Part shown: positions 35,276-48,473 of the stretch, piece after piece
How positions within the stretch are numbered: the first letter of the stretch is position 1
Layout of the letters: each line of letters opens with the position of its first letter
Assembly: GCA_030533445.1 (NCBI GenBank)
Contig: CM060072.1
Location: 12,400,875 to 12,464,874 of the forward strand
Direction: 5' to 3'
DNA length: 64,000 nt
DNA from: Cyprinodon diabolis
Taxonomy: Eukaryota; Chordata; Actinopteri; Cyprinodontiformes; Cyprinodontidae
Notes under the pieces: generated by a model
The model's input: the letters and a program-made list of their open reading frames with translations, nothing else
The model's database searches: none
Told to the model about the DNA's origin: nothing
Made by a program: the position numbers and the translations under genes

Positions 35276-35679
35276 TTTTAAAATCCTGATACGTGTTATT
35301 TAACTGTTTTATTGGCAGAGAAGCAGGAAAGATGTCTTTTTCAGGGTATACTCTCATAGCAATAAGCCATTCTCTATAAGGAACTAAAAAAAGTTCCTTT
35401 CAGTTCAACTGTGTTTGCTTGCTTTGTGCTTTTATAAATCTATGCATTTTTAATTGTATACAAGATGATTTTTTGCATCTATTCTTCATAAATTGAAGGA
35501 ATAAACTTCTTTTCATCTGATACAGATTTTGTTACCCATAACAAAGCACTATTTAGTTTCTAAATTAACTGAAGGTTTAATTGAACAATGACATTCCTAG
35601 ATGAAAATAAATTCTAAATAAAAATAAAAAAAGTAAAAAAAACTATCTACATAAACTTTTAAAATATTGAAGTCTATCT
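35276..35679. other. Unassigned AT-rich DNA
   Basis: Nothing recognised. Confidence 0.5.
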
Positions 35680-36185
35680 TTAAAGCTACAGTGTGTAATA
35701 ATTACAGGGATATACAGTCAGAAATGTAATATTTTATACATAACTATGTTATTCATCATCATCTACGAGCTCAGCCTCTTAACCTTAATATTTGCGTTGC
35801 CTTAGAATTCTTTATTTATAATTACATAGGAGCGGGTCTCACAGCCATGGAGGCAGACATCTTTGCGCTACGGCAGCGCAGAGCCAACAAACTAGCGATT
35901 GCGAGATCGCCCATTACGCTCGAAAGTAACTACGGCAAGTTGAGAGAGATGAACTGAGACAGTACTGAACACACAGACTAATGAAATACTATCTGTAAAA
36001 TTATCTATGTAAAAAAACCTCATCACTTGAGAAGGTAGGTGATGCAGACGTTGTGGAAGACATTTTGTCCCGTAACGCTCGCTGTACTGTTGGGGGGGAG
36101 AAGCGGTGGGGGGGAGATGTTCATGTTGCTGCAGTCTGCAGTCTGGACGTTAGATGTCGCTGAAAATTACACACTGTAGCTTTAA
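35680..36185 (+). mobile_element. TTAA-flanked TIR element with first-exon-like core (B)
   Basis: TTAA at 35680-35683 and 36182-36185 enclose inverted ends AGCTACAGTGTGTAAT (left) and its exact reverse complement (right). The family differs from element A (25338-25897) in sequence but has the same plan: TTAA, AGCT-starting ends, and a CpG-rich core with an ATG frame. No transposase. Confidence 0.7.
35847..35957 (+). other. 36-codon ATG frame inside TTAA element B
   Basis: 'GCCATGGAGG' is a good initiation context; the frame reads MEADIFALRQRRANKLAIAR then SPITLESNYGKLREMN and stops. It is Arg/Ala-rich at its start and CpG-rich, unlike the surrounding DNA. Parent gene not recognised. Confidence 0.35.
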
Positions 36186-36391
36186 GGCACATTTGTCATA
36201 CTTAAGGCCTGCAGGTTAAATCTGCCTCTTTTCACAGCAATTTATCTGGCCCTGAAGATGAAGCAATTCATATTCAGTGCTTCATTCTGAGCTGTAGGTC
36301 GTTAAAGAAAAACTGAAATCTAACGTTTCATTCATGCAGCTGACTTTATAATTTCAGACTTTATATTTCAGACTTTATAATGATAATGCTG

Positions 36392-37246
36392 TGTCATAAA
36401 AACCGGGACAGATTGACCCAGTATTCAAGGGTAGATGGTCATTTGGAAAGTTCAAAACGTTTTTTAAAATAAAAGCAAACAAAACTAAAGAGGAGCTGCT
36501 AGGATCTGCGGCTCACGGATGCTGCGGGAGAGGGGCGGGGCATCGCCCAATCTCAGACACTCTGTGTGAGAAACACAGGTAAATGACCACAATCATCTGA
36601 CAGAAGATGATGATCTCAGTGAGTAATTTACCTGGTTCAACAGTCCAGTCCATCTCCCTGGAAAGGGCCGCAATCCAGCCGCTGGACTGAAGATAGCCGC
36701 GGCATGCGTCACTCAGAGTGTCCCCGGAGGACTTGCAGGGAGCCAATCCTGGACAGGCATTTAGAACAGGCAGAACATGCAGCATCCAGGCTTCCGGGCA
36801 TCCTAGAGCTCCTAGGCAGGTTCAGAGTCCAGGCAGACAGGATCATATGAAGACAGGCAGGTTCACTGGAAGAGGGTAGCAGAGACAGGTGGAACCAGAA
36901 CTTGTGCAGGACCTTTAGACCGGTCTCCACCTTGGAGCCAAGCTTACAGGGATAAAAACTGAACCTCCCCGCATATAGAGCCAAAAAACCCAGAGAACTT
37001 AGCAGGGGAGGAAGAGTGCACAATCAGGAGACAAGACAGACACAAAACCCTCTTTCCACTGGCCGCTAGGATCCAGGACAGAACCTTTGGATCACCAGAA
37101 CTGCACAGCAAACAACAAATAATGATCTGGCCATGATAGCTGTAAATGAGTCCAATATAAGGGCAACTGGCAGGTGGATGAGATGAGTGATGATTAGGAG
37201 CTGGAAAGAGTGAAGCAAGTGAAAGGCATGACAGCAGATCATGAGA
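36392..37246 (-). mobile_element. Solo LTR, family 1
   Basis: TGTCATAAAAACC opens and 'CAGATCATGAGA' closes this 855-bp segment, and TGCTG flanks it exactly on both sides (36387-36391, 37247-37251), a 5-bp target duplication. It is homologous along its length to 54246-55139 and the two other array copies. Orientation is taken from TTTTTTAAAATA/TTTATTAAATA near the left edge, which gives AATAAA on the minus strand. The open frames inside (for example 36709-37023) are not family proteins. Confidence 0.75.
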
Positions 37247-37251
37247 TGCTG

Positions 37252-40200
37252 AAGTGGCACCATATAGAAATTAGTTCAGCATTCCTGCTCTAAGGCATAG
37301 ATGGGCATCTCCAGCTCTCTGGGGTCAGTGTTCCGCAATACCAAGATGTGTGCTTGGTCCAGCACTTCTAAATCAAATAGCAGAATTACATCCTCAGTAT
37401 CCAGTCTCTAAAAGTCTTGGTAATCATAAAATGATATGACATAGGTGGAGTATAGGAGCAGTTGAAGTGGACCAGGTCTCCTGTTATACTGATTTTCACT
37501 ATCTCAGAATACAGAACTTGATTACAGTGTTACAAATGTCATCAGCATCTAATAATAACAATTTGTATGGCTCACATGGTTAGCATGTCTATACATCAGT
37601 CTCTAAGTTTTCCTTGTAGAGTTGATGGATTTGATGCAGCTTTTAGATTTTCAGGAACCTGCCAACATTTCCCAATGCAGCATGTTTTATAACTGAAGGG
37701 GGAAAAAAACAATGGGGCTTTAATGCTTTCAGCCTTCCTATTATTTTCTGATGTCTCACCCCCTGTGTAGCAGCCTAAAGGAATAGTGGCTGTACCTTCA
37801 GTTTCCTACCTAGAAGCCTCTTTCAGCTTTTGTGCTTCCTGGTATTTTAGTTTTACACAGCTCACCAATACTGAAAGAGTCTTCAGTGATCTATAGTCCT
37901 AAGCTTATACACTGCAGGAAGCTGTTTTTAGCCCATGCAGCAATAATGGATTCAGTTGCTATAAGTTGCTAAATGATGACAGTATTCAGTTTGCTTAATC
38001 CATCCCCTAAATTCTATTGCGGGATGTGGGAGTGCTGACTTATGTGTGGGAAACAAAAATAGGCATCAAAGGTGTTTGAATCCATTAAACGACATATTTA
38101 TTTTTATTTTTCTATGCTAAAATTCCGTGATTCTACCATAATCCATGCATCGGATGCAGAGAAACCTCTGGTGTACCCACTTAGGCCAATTAAAAGTTAT
38201 ATTTATGTATTCAGTTTTGATCAGTTTGTTTTTAGTCTTTAGGTAACCTACAATGGGTCACAGCAACAGTGTTATAGTTATCTTTTCTTTTACAAGTCAT
38301 AATAAAAAGAAAAATTACTACTTGTACAAGACAGATTTATTCTAAATGGTAATTAGGTTGTTTGCTGCATGATGTTTATTATTTTTTTGTCTGTAGAGGA
38401 GAAGGAAAATGTAATACGTATAGCCACAGAGTTATTTAGTTGGAAACCGTTGTGACCTGAAGCATGTAGATATACGTTTATGGAAAAACATTTTTTACTT
38501 GCTTGTCAAGTTTTTCTTAGTGCCATTCGAAAGGGAAATCCACTGATTTCTTTAATCATCAAATGGTTTGGGCATCTTTTATATCACAGTTAACATTTCA
38601 CTCCATCGAAGCCCTCCTCCATCCCAAAAACATATTTAAAAAGGGTATTTATGTACAGTAAATGCCTTTTAGGCATCTTGTGAACTGCTCTGCCTTGGTC
38701 CTTCTTTGTGTTGTGTTACATATACTCAGAATTCATAGACATCATTGTTCAAAACGAGAACATCGGTGAAAGTATTACTTCTTGCTGTAGTTATGACCTA
38801 AAACAACAACATTTTTATCAATTTGGGTAAAATGGAGCCAAAATCCACAGTCCTTTGGTGAAAATAAGCATACCCAGATAACTGATGCTACAGGGGATTT
38901 GGCTAAATCGAGGCGTTATCTTCTAAACCGCAAAATGTCCCATGTGTTCCTTTAGAATTATGTTTCATCGCTGATCAGTGGCAGAACATGTTTTGGCAAT
39001 ATCAGTGTCATAATCACTAATGCCATTGCTGGGGATTAGCGTTTCTTGTAATGTTAGCCAATGTCTAATCTTAACCTAGCCCTTTTTAGGAGGAAGACTG
39101 TGCCAACAATGTTTGCTCTTTGATGATTTGGGCTTTTGCTACAATTGAGTACACATTTTTTGTCCTCGTATGGGGAAAAAGAAGGGAATTTGTAACCATT
39201 CTTTTCATACTATTACTTACAGCGGTTCCCTTTTTTATTGGCGTCTTGTTTTTGCTTTGTGAAAATATTAAAACAGGCCTGCCAGGAATTCCAGAATGAG
39301 AAAAACGAAAAGCCTAATTTGGGAGAAAGCCTCACAACTCCAAGCTAAAGGATCATTTTTTTTCCCACCTTTGTCTCAGCAACTTGAATTCATCTAAACG
39401 TAGCTCAGAGCAAATTGGCAAACAAAACCCATAAAAAAGACACAAACTGAGAGTAAAAAAAAAGGCAAATAGCCAGAGAAAGAGGAAAAAAATTGTTTAA
39501 GAAAGAGAGATCAAAAGAAAAGATGACTGAATGTGGTTTTGCCAGGCTGTTGGACCAAAAACACTTTAATCTCTTTACTGCCTGTAATATTTTCCTTCAA
39601 GCCTTCTCATGATTAATGAAAACACTGCTGAAGACACTGGCATTTTTATACTTTTTCTTTGTGTTGCTGAAGTGAGAGGTCTTTTCCAGGTCAAAAGAAA
39701 AGTGGAAAATGTAATGGAAGTGTTATCCTATTTGTTTGGATGGAAAGCTGAAAAAAAGGGACAAAAGACAAATCCAAATCTGATCTACTTGTTTGTAGCT
39801 ACATATATAAGCATATCTTGTAAACCATTTTGAAGGCGAGATTTATTTTATGCCCCACAGAAGCCTTGTGCCTCACAAATATAACTTCCTAAGGAATACT
39901 TTTAGTTTATGATTGTTTATCTGCAAACATTCGTGTTTTAAAAGCTACAAGGTATTAAATCAGCCAAGGAGCTCATGATGTTTGTTGCTGTTTACTTCCA
40001 TCTGCTGTTTCTGGCTCTCTCTCCGTTCCAGCCGGCCCCACTGTCAGGATGCAAATAATCACAGAAATCGTAAGGTTAGATTTCTCAGCCTGTTTTCTTT
40101 CTTTCACCTTAAAAAAACCCCAACAACTTTTCCATTAGCGTTTTCTGGAAAACAGTTTACCTTTTTATTGAAGAGTTAAGTGTAATACAAATGCAGCCAT

Positions 40201-41979
40201 TAATATGAATGCAAAATTTACATATAAAATTGGCCATTTAAAATAACATCTTTAAGGAGACAAAAAGATCTCTTAAAACAAAATATAATATTACTTAGAG
40301 TTATTAAGGTGACTAAATTGAACAGTGATGCATTTGATATTTTTTTCTATACTGTATTTTTGTAAATGATTTTAAAATATACCAAATTAGTCCAAAGTCC
40401 AAAACTTTGTAAATAAAAATAAATAAATAAAGTCCAAAACTTTATTTATTTATTTTTTTCCACATATCTCCCATATGGAAATATGTCCTTGTATTATACA
40501 AAAAAACAACTTCTCTCTTTTTGCATGAATCACTGCATCAGTACAGTGTGGTATGATGGTAATCATTCTGCAGATATGCTGAGGTGCAAAAGAAACCTAG
40601 GTTGATTTGCTTGTGGTGAGGACTTTTTTTTCTCTTCACGTACATCTCTTTAAATTGCCTATTGCCGTGTCTTTTTACAATCTTGAGCACATCTGCATTT
40701 TTTGGGTTCAGCATCGCTCATATTTCATTTGACACTAATCCTTAAAGTGGATATTTCCATTGTTGAAATTCAGAGAGATGTAAAAAGTGCTAAATCGAGA
40801 CTTGATAAGAAATTAAAACAACATCCGACCATCAAATTTCTCCCAAAATCTTTACCACACCAAATACGTAGATGCTTTTTGTTTCAATCCTCAACACTGT
40901 GGTTACCCCTGTTACATGGGCACATTTTTTTTTTAGCACAATCTTTTCTTTCACAAATTTTTCAGTGTATATATATAAGGTTATATTAAGCTGAACAACT
41001 TGGATCTTTTGAAAAAATGTACCTTTTTTGGCTCAATGTACTGATGGATTATATCAGTAACTGTGATAGATAATAGTTAACTCAGCATGTTTGAATTATT
41101 TATTCATTTTATGTGAGATACAAATTCTCTTAGAATTAGAATTTAGTGTAATCAATAACCCTAAGCCATAATAGTTATACCGTAATAAAATTTAATTTCC
41201 AGCTTCTCTTTTGGAGTTAATTACTAGGCCAAATGTTGAATATATCACAATGTTTACCCTGAATGTAGTTTTCTAATCAATTAATTTATTTGTTAGAACT
41301 TTAAAGTATTTTTTTGTGCTGAGCCTCCCCACTGGTTTTAAATCATGTAACTTTTTCTGCGACTAAGTTTTCCACAGCTCCATAGTAACATTTACGTCCT
41401 TGAGTGATTTATGGTGCTTCCTACTGTCATCTCTTGATAGATTTGTAGAAATCAATAATGGACTAAATGACTGACGGTGGACATTTCATGCAGTGTAGTG
41501 AACCATTAGAAGCTCTTTCATTTCTGTTTCTTCTATCATGCGTGATGCCCCATCGACAGCTCTTGTCCAGACCTTATTATATGTGCTGATTTGACATTTC
41601 CTCTTAAAAGGCCACAGATAGATCTTGTTTTAGTAGACTGGGTTCAGAAAGACTTCCCTATTCAGAAAGTAATGAGCCTTTCTGTACTAGAAAAAGAAAA
41701 TCAGTCTTCTTTGGTGAGCTGGTGAGCTTCTTTGGTGAGCTGGTTACAGTTAGATAATTAAATGTAAAAAAAAAAAGTGTTGAGGTGAAAATAAACTGCA
41801 TCTGCTATTCTGTTTCCATTAACTGTTAAATATTAGTTTTCATTTCATGCCCCTGATGCACAATGTTTTGTTCGCTTTTAATCACCCCTAAATTATTTCT
41901 GATATTCTGGCTGAAATGAACTGATCAAAAATGCAATTCTGAAATGAAGGTTTTAACTTTCAGTAATCACTAAGTGAAT
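37252..41979. other. Unassigned AT-rich DNA
   Basis: The longest stretch (4.7 kb) without a recognised element. No coding frame longer than 95 residues and no domain. Low-complexity A/T runs at 40415-40460. Confidence 0.5.
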
Positions 41980-42756
41980 TAGCCTAGTAAACTATCCCCA
42001 CCCGTCAGCGGCCAAAATCATTTTTGTCTGCGAGTCGGTCTAGCCTCGATAAATCCCCCAGGCCCTAAAACTGACGGGCCAATCACAACGCAGAGATGTG
42101 TTTTAAGTGTCTGGATGCAAAGCGGGCGGGATTTTGAGGGCGTGACGACAGAGCTGCACGATACAGTACCATGCACCGCGGCAGCAGCAGCTTTGAATGG
42201 AGCGCTCCATTGAAAGTTAAAAGATCTCTTTCTGTTGCTGTTGTTTAATAAAATTATGTTTCAAGTTAATTTTACAGATTTAATGCGTAATTAAAATAAC
42301 AATGTCAGAAGTTGAGAGGACCGTGGCAACCGTCGCGGAGCTCAAAGCTAAAGGCAATTAGGGCTGACCGCAGCCCGTCTGCAGCAGCCCTCTCTCGGCA
42401 TAGTCGTGTGTGAAGGACCGCTGGCTCCGATAGCGATTTTTGACTCAGCTTTGGAATCCGTTTTGGAAGGATTAGACTTGGGGTTTTCCTTGAAATTTGA
42501 GCAGGAAGAGGCTCTACGCTCATTCACGTATTCGCTTTTTTACCAACAGGCTGATTGTTTACACTCCCAACCAGCTTCCTGTTGCGTTCCTACGTCACAG
42601 TCAGTTGTGCTCATTGGTCAGAGCATGGGCCAATAGGCACAGACAGCGGTTTGAAAACAATGGGTTGTTCTCATCAACAATCTTCCGATGTCTCGTTCAT
42701 CGGGGCCACACTAAATAACACCTTTCATCTCCCGTTTAGTCTGGTTTACCAGGCTA
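41980..42756 (+). mobile_element. TIR element with RecQ-like fragment (second)
   Basis: The ends are inverted: TAGCCTAGTAAACTA at 41980 and, reverse-complemented, TAGCCTGGTAAACCA ending at 42756 (two mismatches in 15). No matching 8-bp flank is seen, so the duplication is lost or the edge is slightly off. The 777-bp body is GC- and CpG-rich with a helicase-like frame. Confidence 0.6.
42433..42525 (+). pseudogene. N-terminal fragment of RecQ-like helicase (second)
   Basis: The frame reads 'IFDSALESVLEGLDLGFSLK' followed by FEQEEALRSF, which corresponds to the region just before the Walker A loop in RecQ helicases (the 'xLKxEQxxAL..F' motif). It lines up with 'VAIEQVLSELQ..SLKEE..ALEAF' at 15912-15992. 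The Walker A that should follow is absent; an unrelated sequence follows. It is a dead fragment. Confidence 0.6.
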
Positions 42757-43424
42757 TAATAGAGAATTTTTTTAAAGAAAGAAAATCTTAATTGTATCTC
42801 AAAGAGAAAAAACAGAAGACAATTGTATTTGATTTAATTTAGCAAACTTGAGCAGCTCTGGCAGAGCATGTTGAAGGAAACTTTTACACCTCAAAGATAC
42901 CTGGAAAGTTAGTTAACCTTGAAATTGCCAGTTTAGGAGGTTAATTTTGCTTTTTGGTTTTATTGTAAACATGATAGTCTGTATCACTTGTCAGTCATGA
43001 AATGTTATGTGAAGACAGAATGAGACTGCCATCGACTTACGTTTGACACAAATTCAACAGAGCAACACTGAACAACCCTTCTCTCGGACTAACCTCACAT
43101 ATATTGCAAGGCAGAGATTCTTTCTATGTGCTGTGTTAGATTACTGCAAGTTTGTACTGGGAAAAAAAACTGACATGTCATGAGTAAAGTAGGAACAAGT
43201 CAGTAGGATACAAATTGGCAAAAAGAGGAAAAACACCACAGGTTTCTGAGAATAGTGATTTCCTTGATTACAAAGTTTGTAAATTCAAGCTATGATGAAA
43301 CCAGTATGTGATTGTTTCAGAGGTATTGAAATACTAAATTGATGTTCAAACTTGGCCTCTTTTTAACACAAACTTAAGCATAACATGGTTTCCCAGCATT
43401 TTCAACTGTTAAAACAACAGTCTC
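42757..43424. other. Unassigned DNA
   Basis: Nothing recognised. Confidence 0.5.
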
Positions 43425-43735
43425 ATTGGATGAAGGAGTTTGCCCTGCAGCCGGAGGGTTGTCGGTTCAATCCCCTGCTCCGCTTTCAGTGTCATTGTGA
43501 GCTTGGCAAGAAATTTTAACTGCATTGCCTACTGATGGTGCTCAGATGGACTGGTAACGCCAGTGTACGGCAGCCTTGCAGTCAGTGAGCCCCAGGGCAG
43601 CTATGGTTCCAATGTAGCTTGCCACCATCAGTGTTTGTGTGAATGGGTGAATGACTGAATGTGGTGCAAAGTACTTTGATTAAGTCTCCTGACTTAAAGA
43701 AGTGCTAAATAAGTACAGGCCATTTATCGTGTTAA
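43425..43735 (+). mobile_element. tRNA-derived-type SINE
   Basis: A B-box-like GGTTCAATCCC at 43464-43474 heads the segment, followed by 'TTGCCTACTGATGGTG', 'CGCCAGTGTACGGCAGCC', 'AATGTAGCTTGCCACCA', 'GTGAATGGGTGAATGACTGA' and 'TACAGGCCATTTATC', a well-known fish SINE order. The A box is degraded. Pol III transcription of this copy is doubtful. Confidence 0.7.
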
Positions 43736-45031
43736 TTTGTGACTCACTACAAACTATTTAGGGAAAGCCATAACAGCACCTCCTTGAATAAGATTATATG
43801 ATGGGTTGCACTGGTTACAATGGTTTATGCATATTGGGGAGTGGAAAGCCCACAGGTCGTTTTGGCCTTTGTTTGACTTGAGGCAGGCTTTTGTTTTGTG
43901 TTTCGTCTGAGAATAAATAGCATTCTTTAGCACATTGCAACTTAAAGCAGATACTATTTAAAAAAAGAACCGATCACTATAACACAGCTGAACTCAAGAA
44001 CTAAATTTTTAATGTTGCAGCACTTCGCTGTTGGACTAGACAACATGTTTACCAGGACCATAGCGATCTTGCTCTTTTAAGATTTTGATTCAAAAGAGGA
44101 AATTTCGTGCAATATTAATTTTTTAAGTCATTTGGGTTAGTCCCCTTTTTTTATTTATCATTTGGCCTTTTTTGTAATGACATTGACTTCTTATTTAAAT
44201 AATTCTTTTAAATGCAACTGCAGCCCTGCTTTCTTTAAGATTAGGAAGAGCACCTGTTGAATTCATTATTTTTCTGTTTTTAAAATTAAACACAGTCAAA
44301 TGTGGGACATTCCTTTAATGTTGTAGCACCCTAGGATGTGCTGTGCATGATTTGTGTAGGTGGTGCAGCTGGCGCTGACTGCGCTGCTGAAACCATCAAT
44401 ATAACATTTAATGGGTACAGATTAAGTAACTGCAGCTGATCAGACACACACATTGGTCTCCAACCCCCAAACTGCTTTGTTATTGTCCCATATATTACTT
44501 GGATTGCTGCAACCAAGAATAATGGTCGGAAACAAAAAGAGCTATTAAATAGAGTAGGAATATCAAGAAACTTTAAAACTGTCTGTTAAATGCAAATATA
44601 TGTTGTTATGAAGTGCGGTAAATTATATTTTACATAGAAAAACTGTGCCAATTAATGATAGGAAATAACATGTCAGTCAGTTGACTTTGGAGCCACTGTT
44701 GACAAATATTTTCAGGGGAGTTATATATAAACTATACAAAGTTATTCAAACTATCTTTTGTTACTGTCTGGCTAGTTTTCAGGGTAGTCTTTAAGAATAA
44801 TCAAAGGCAGTTTCCTGCAGAGTGCCAACATTAAAATGGTAATTTCTTTAATACTCTTTTGATTTTCACAACTTTGAATTTATTAATCTCCACTCTTTCA
44901 GGTTGAGTTAATGTAAAACAGCCCATGTTCATGGATTTGCCATGACCTGTGATTTTATATGATATTAAGATTCATAGGTAGGTCAACAAAGGTTAGTGTA
45001 ATCAGCTCTTAACCAAATCCAAATTGAACTA
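43736..45031. other. Unassigned DNA
   Basis: Nothing firm; the block 44330-44520 is a little more GC-rich with an open minus frame of 61 residues, without recognisable motif. Confidence 0.45.
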
Positions 45032-45350
45032 GTGTCATTGGATTTGCTGTTTGCCTCTCTCCGCCTCTGCCCTCAGCCTGCCCATCAGACTCTGGACCCT
45101 CAAGGTTCCCCCCCTGCCGGTCAGATTACCCCCTGAACAGGTATTAACCCAAACCGCCGTTAAACAGCAAGTTTCCTGGATCCACTCTAACCGATCTGTC
45201 CTCCTCTAGTTGCTTCCCTCCCGTGACCAGCCTGACGAACCAAGACCCCGTTCACATTTCTCAGAAAACATTGTCAATAAACCTTTTAACTTTTTTCCTG
45301 TTTCTTGAGTGTTTCTGCATGTGGGTTAGAAGATTAGACCTCAACATGAC
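45032..45350 (+). mobile_element. Possible solo LTR (different family)
   Basis: Begins TGTCATTGG and ends CAACATGACA, with a pyrimidine-rich body, a CAATAAA signal at 45275-45281 and a 'GTTTCTTGAGTGTTTCTGCAT' end typical of fish LTRs. The flanking five bases (ACTAG and TTGCC) do not match, so edges are uncertain. Confidence 0.4.
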
Positions 45351-45387
45351 ATTGCCAATATTTTAATTGTGCCACTCAATTTTTCAC

Positions 45388-45456
<69 letters not shown>
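45388..45456. repeat. Poly-A followed by (AT)n
   Basis: About 18 A's followed by about 50 bases of alternating A and T. Confidence 0.95.
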
Positions 45457-45459
<3 letters not shown>

Positions 45460-47866
45460 GGAACACAATATTATGGATTTGTGGTTTGTAACCGTTCATA
45501 GAGTCTAGAGCAGAGGTCAAGGATTAGCGGACTGCAGTCCGGAACCGGACCCAACTGCTGGATAATCCGGACACAACCTGATTTAAAACATTCAAAAATT
45601 ATTGCATGTTTTCCATGTATTTTTTTTTTTTTCTACTTTTAGATACAGCAGACAAGCCTGTGGCAAGCTGGGCGAGAGGAAAGAAGTAGAAGACGATGAT
45701 AAAAAGGCAAAGGAAGTGTGGACTGCTGGAAGAACTGCGGTCAACTGCTGACAGAAAAGTGAAATGGTGTGCTTAAAGATGACCCTGCACATTTTGAGTA
45801 TGTTTGGCTCCCCACCATGAATATAATCAAAAATAGATATGGATCCAGGCTCAAAAGGAGCACCTTGATATGTGCTTGAGAATGGCTTTGTCACCATTCA
45901 AACCCAGGTTTAAAGCCTTGCAGGGCAGCCTAAAGCCCACTTCCCTTTAAGCCATAAAAAAAAAAAAATAGATAGAAAAAAATAACTTCTTTAAAGTAAC
46001 AAATTATAATAAAAAAAATATCTCTAGAGCTCTACTGGTTGTTGATTGGATCTCCTATCTCCCTATCCTTTTGCATTTTACCAATGCCTTGCCTTTGCAT
46101 CAGCTTGGACCTGACTTATAGAAATACTGAAATAGACGCAAAAATAACGAGCACAGTTGGGTTTCCGTTGTTTTTTGTGTGTGATAAATGTTGACTTTTA
46201 CCTGTCCTCCACCCATGAATTTGTGCGGTTTGGTTATTAGAGTATGATCTGGATACTGATGAAGGCACAGATGGAAAAAATGGTCTGCATTAGCTGCCTA
46301 CTGAATTGCAAATGCAAATCACTTTGCGTCTTCTTTGAAGATCTGCTTTGCGTGGAAAAACTTGTTTGCACCTATTTTAAGAACTTCTGAAGATCAGGCC
46401 TTAAGCGTCAAGTTCCCCAATGAATAAAATTACTTTAGAAGACTTGACTGTGCAATGTATTCTGTCTAAAACAGAATTACTGTAGATACAGCTGTAGTTT
46501 GCAACAGTAACTCTCGAATACAGGTAACCAGTATGCATGTTTTGACATGTATATTTTGTTTTAGGATTTAACTGTGTCAAGAAAACGTGCATTTTAAAAT
46601 TATATACTTGCTTTGAAAAAGTAATGTAAAGGATAATTGGGGATTTTTGAATAATACTTTTCTTTTTCCTATTATACACTTTGTCATAATGTTTTCTTTT
46701 GAAACTTATTTAAAATTTAATATATAAATGCTCTATATTACAGCCCTGTTAGGGACTTTTTGTAAATAACTTCTAGACGCACAGGATGTAGCAATTAAGC
46801 CAATCCTTTCCTTTCTTTTCTATTCTCTACTCTATATTCACATCTGACAAATTGAATAGTTTACGGCCACGCTTAAAGTTTAAATGAAGCATACTGCAAT
46901 ATGCTGTAAGTTGTATCTGGAAGCTTGATTTGCTTAAGCAGCAGTGAACTCAATGGCCCAATTCTCTATTAAGAAAAAATCCGGTCTTAAGGAAAAAAAA
47001 AAACCATGACATATTTTCATTTTCTTGCTATGGTTTATGTTAGGGTGAGGCATATGTAAAAACAAGAGGTAGGCAGACTGCAGCACATTTGCACATCTTT
47101 TTGCCTCAGGTGAGAATCTGAGTCATGCTGTCTGTGCAGTTTATAGGGATGTGACATATTTTGCAAATTTCCTTTGTCTTGTCGTATTGTCTGTATCTTA
47201 GTACATCCAGAGTCTCCCACATTTGGCTTCTACTATATTTATGCAACTTAACCAATTCTATGGATCCCAACCCCTGAAACCTATGAATCTTATACTTGCA
47301 GCAGGGAGCCTGGGAGAGGAGAAACTACTTTAAGTGTAAAATGACAGATTAGATATTTTTCAAAAGAAAATAATGGATTATAGATTTAATATATGCATAT
47401 TTCAGGAAATAATAATCACAAATGAATTTTGCACAGATGTATAAATTAGCATTCTTAATATTAAGAGACCATCAATACAATGTAAAGAAGTTGTTTCTCA
47501 GTAAAAGAGACATGGTTTACTTTTGTTTAGTTGAAATTCTGTGTTGGAAATATAAAATGCAGTAATCATTTACAAAGCTAGAATAATCCATTACACACAG
47601 GCACAAAAAAAAAATTAAAAAGGATTGTTTTCTTTTTTCTTATGAGGGAATTTCATTGATAACAAATCAGTATTTTCATTGCCAGGCAAAGGAAAGACTA
47701 AGTTGTATTTGAGAGACAAAATTGCGTTTCTAGTGATGTGCAATCATGCACATGTGTAAGAATAGTTTTAAAACAATCAACAGAGAGAATGTACGGGATG
47801 CTGTAGTATTTATGATCCAATTATAGTATTCTATAAACTTTCAGAAACTAGTTCTATGGGTCAAAG
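45457..47866. other. Unassigned DNA
   Basis: Nothing recognised. The 101-residue minus frame at 45592-45897 has no family features. Confidence 0.45.
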
Positions 47867-47890
47867 GTTTTTTTTTTTTTTTTTTTTTTG
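47867..47890. repeat. Poly-T tract
   Basis: An almost uninterrupted run of about 23 T's. Confidence 0.9.
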
Positions 47891-48165
47891 CTGTAATGGA
47901 ATAAAACCAACTTTTTCCACACTTGAAATTTAAAGATCTCTCTTTTTAATCTTCATCAGAAATCTGGCTGCACCATTTTGGATCAGCTGAAGGCTTTTAA
48001 TTAAAGTTTGTGGATTTCCTGATAGTAAAGAATTACAATGTCCAGCCTTAAAGTAACAAATGCATGGACTAGTTTCTCAGCATCACCCCTTGACAGGAGA
48101 TTTCTAATTTTATGCAATACTCCTCAGATAAAAAAAGGAAATTCTGGAAAGCTCTTTGATATGTG

Positions 48166-48173
48166 ATTTAAAT
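48166..48173. repeat. hAT target-site duplication ATTTAAAT (left)
   Basis: Exact copy at 52165-52172. Eight bases is the duplication size of hAT elements. Confidence 0.9.
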
Positions 48174-48473
48174 CAATGATTCTCAAATGGGGGTACGCGT
48201 ACCCCTGGGGGTACGTGGAGGTACTGCAGGGGGTACGTGAAGCTTTTCAAAATATATTTTAAAAATCAGTAGGCTCCTCATAATAAGTCTTGGGAGAAAT
48301 TATTCTGTAAAAAGTTCGATAGAATATAACTGTGTGTTCATGCACTGCATTTTATATTCAGTATTTAGTTTCAATATCCTTTAAAATAAAACGGACCCCC
48401 CACCAAGTTAGTTTGACCCACGGACTCAGCACACTTGTCAACGACCTGTCGTTAACATGGTTACGCTGTAACT

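Noticed and set aside
43464..43474. A tRNA gene at the B-box motif
   Set aside because: No cloverleaf can be formed and the flanking DNA is a known fish SINE.
45032..45350. A firm solo LTR call
   Set aside because: LTR-like ends and polyadenylation signal are present but flanking bases do not match, so it is kept only as a low-confidence feature.
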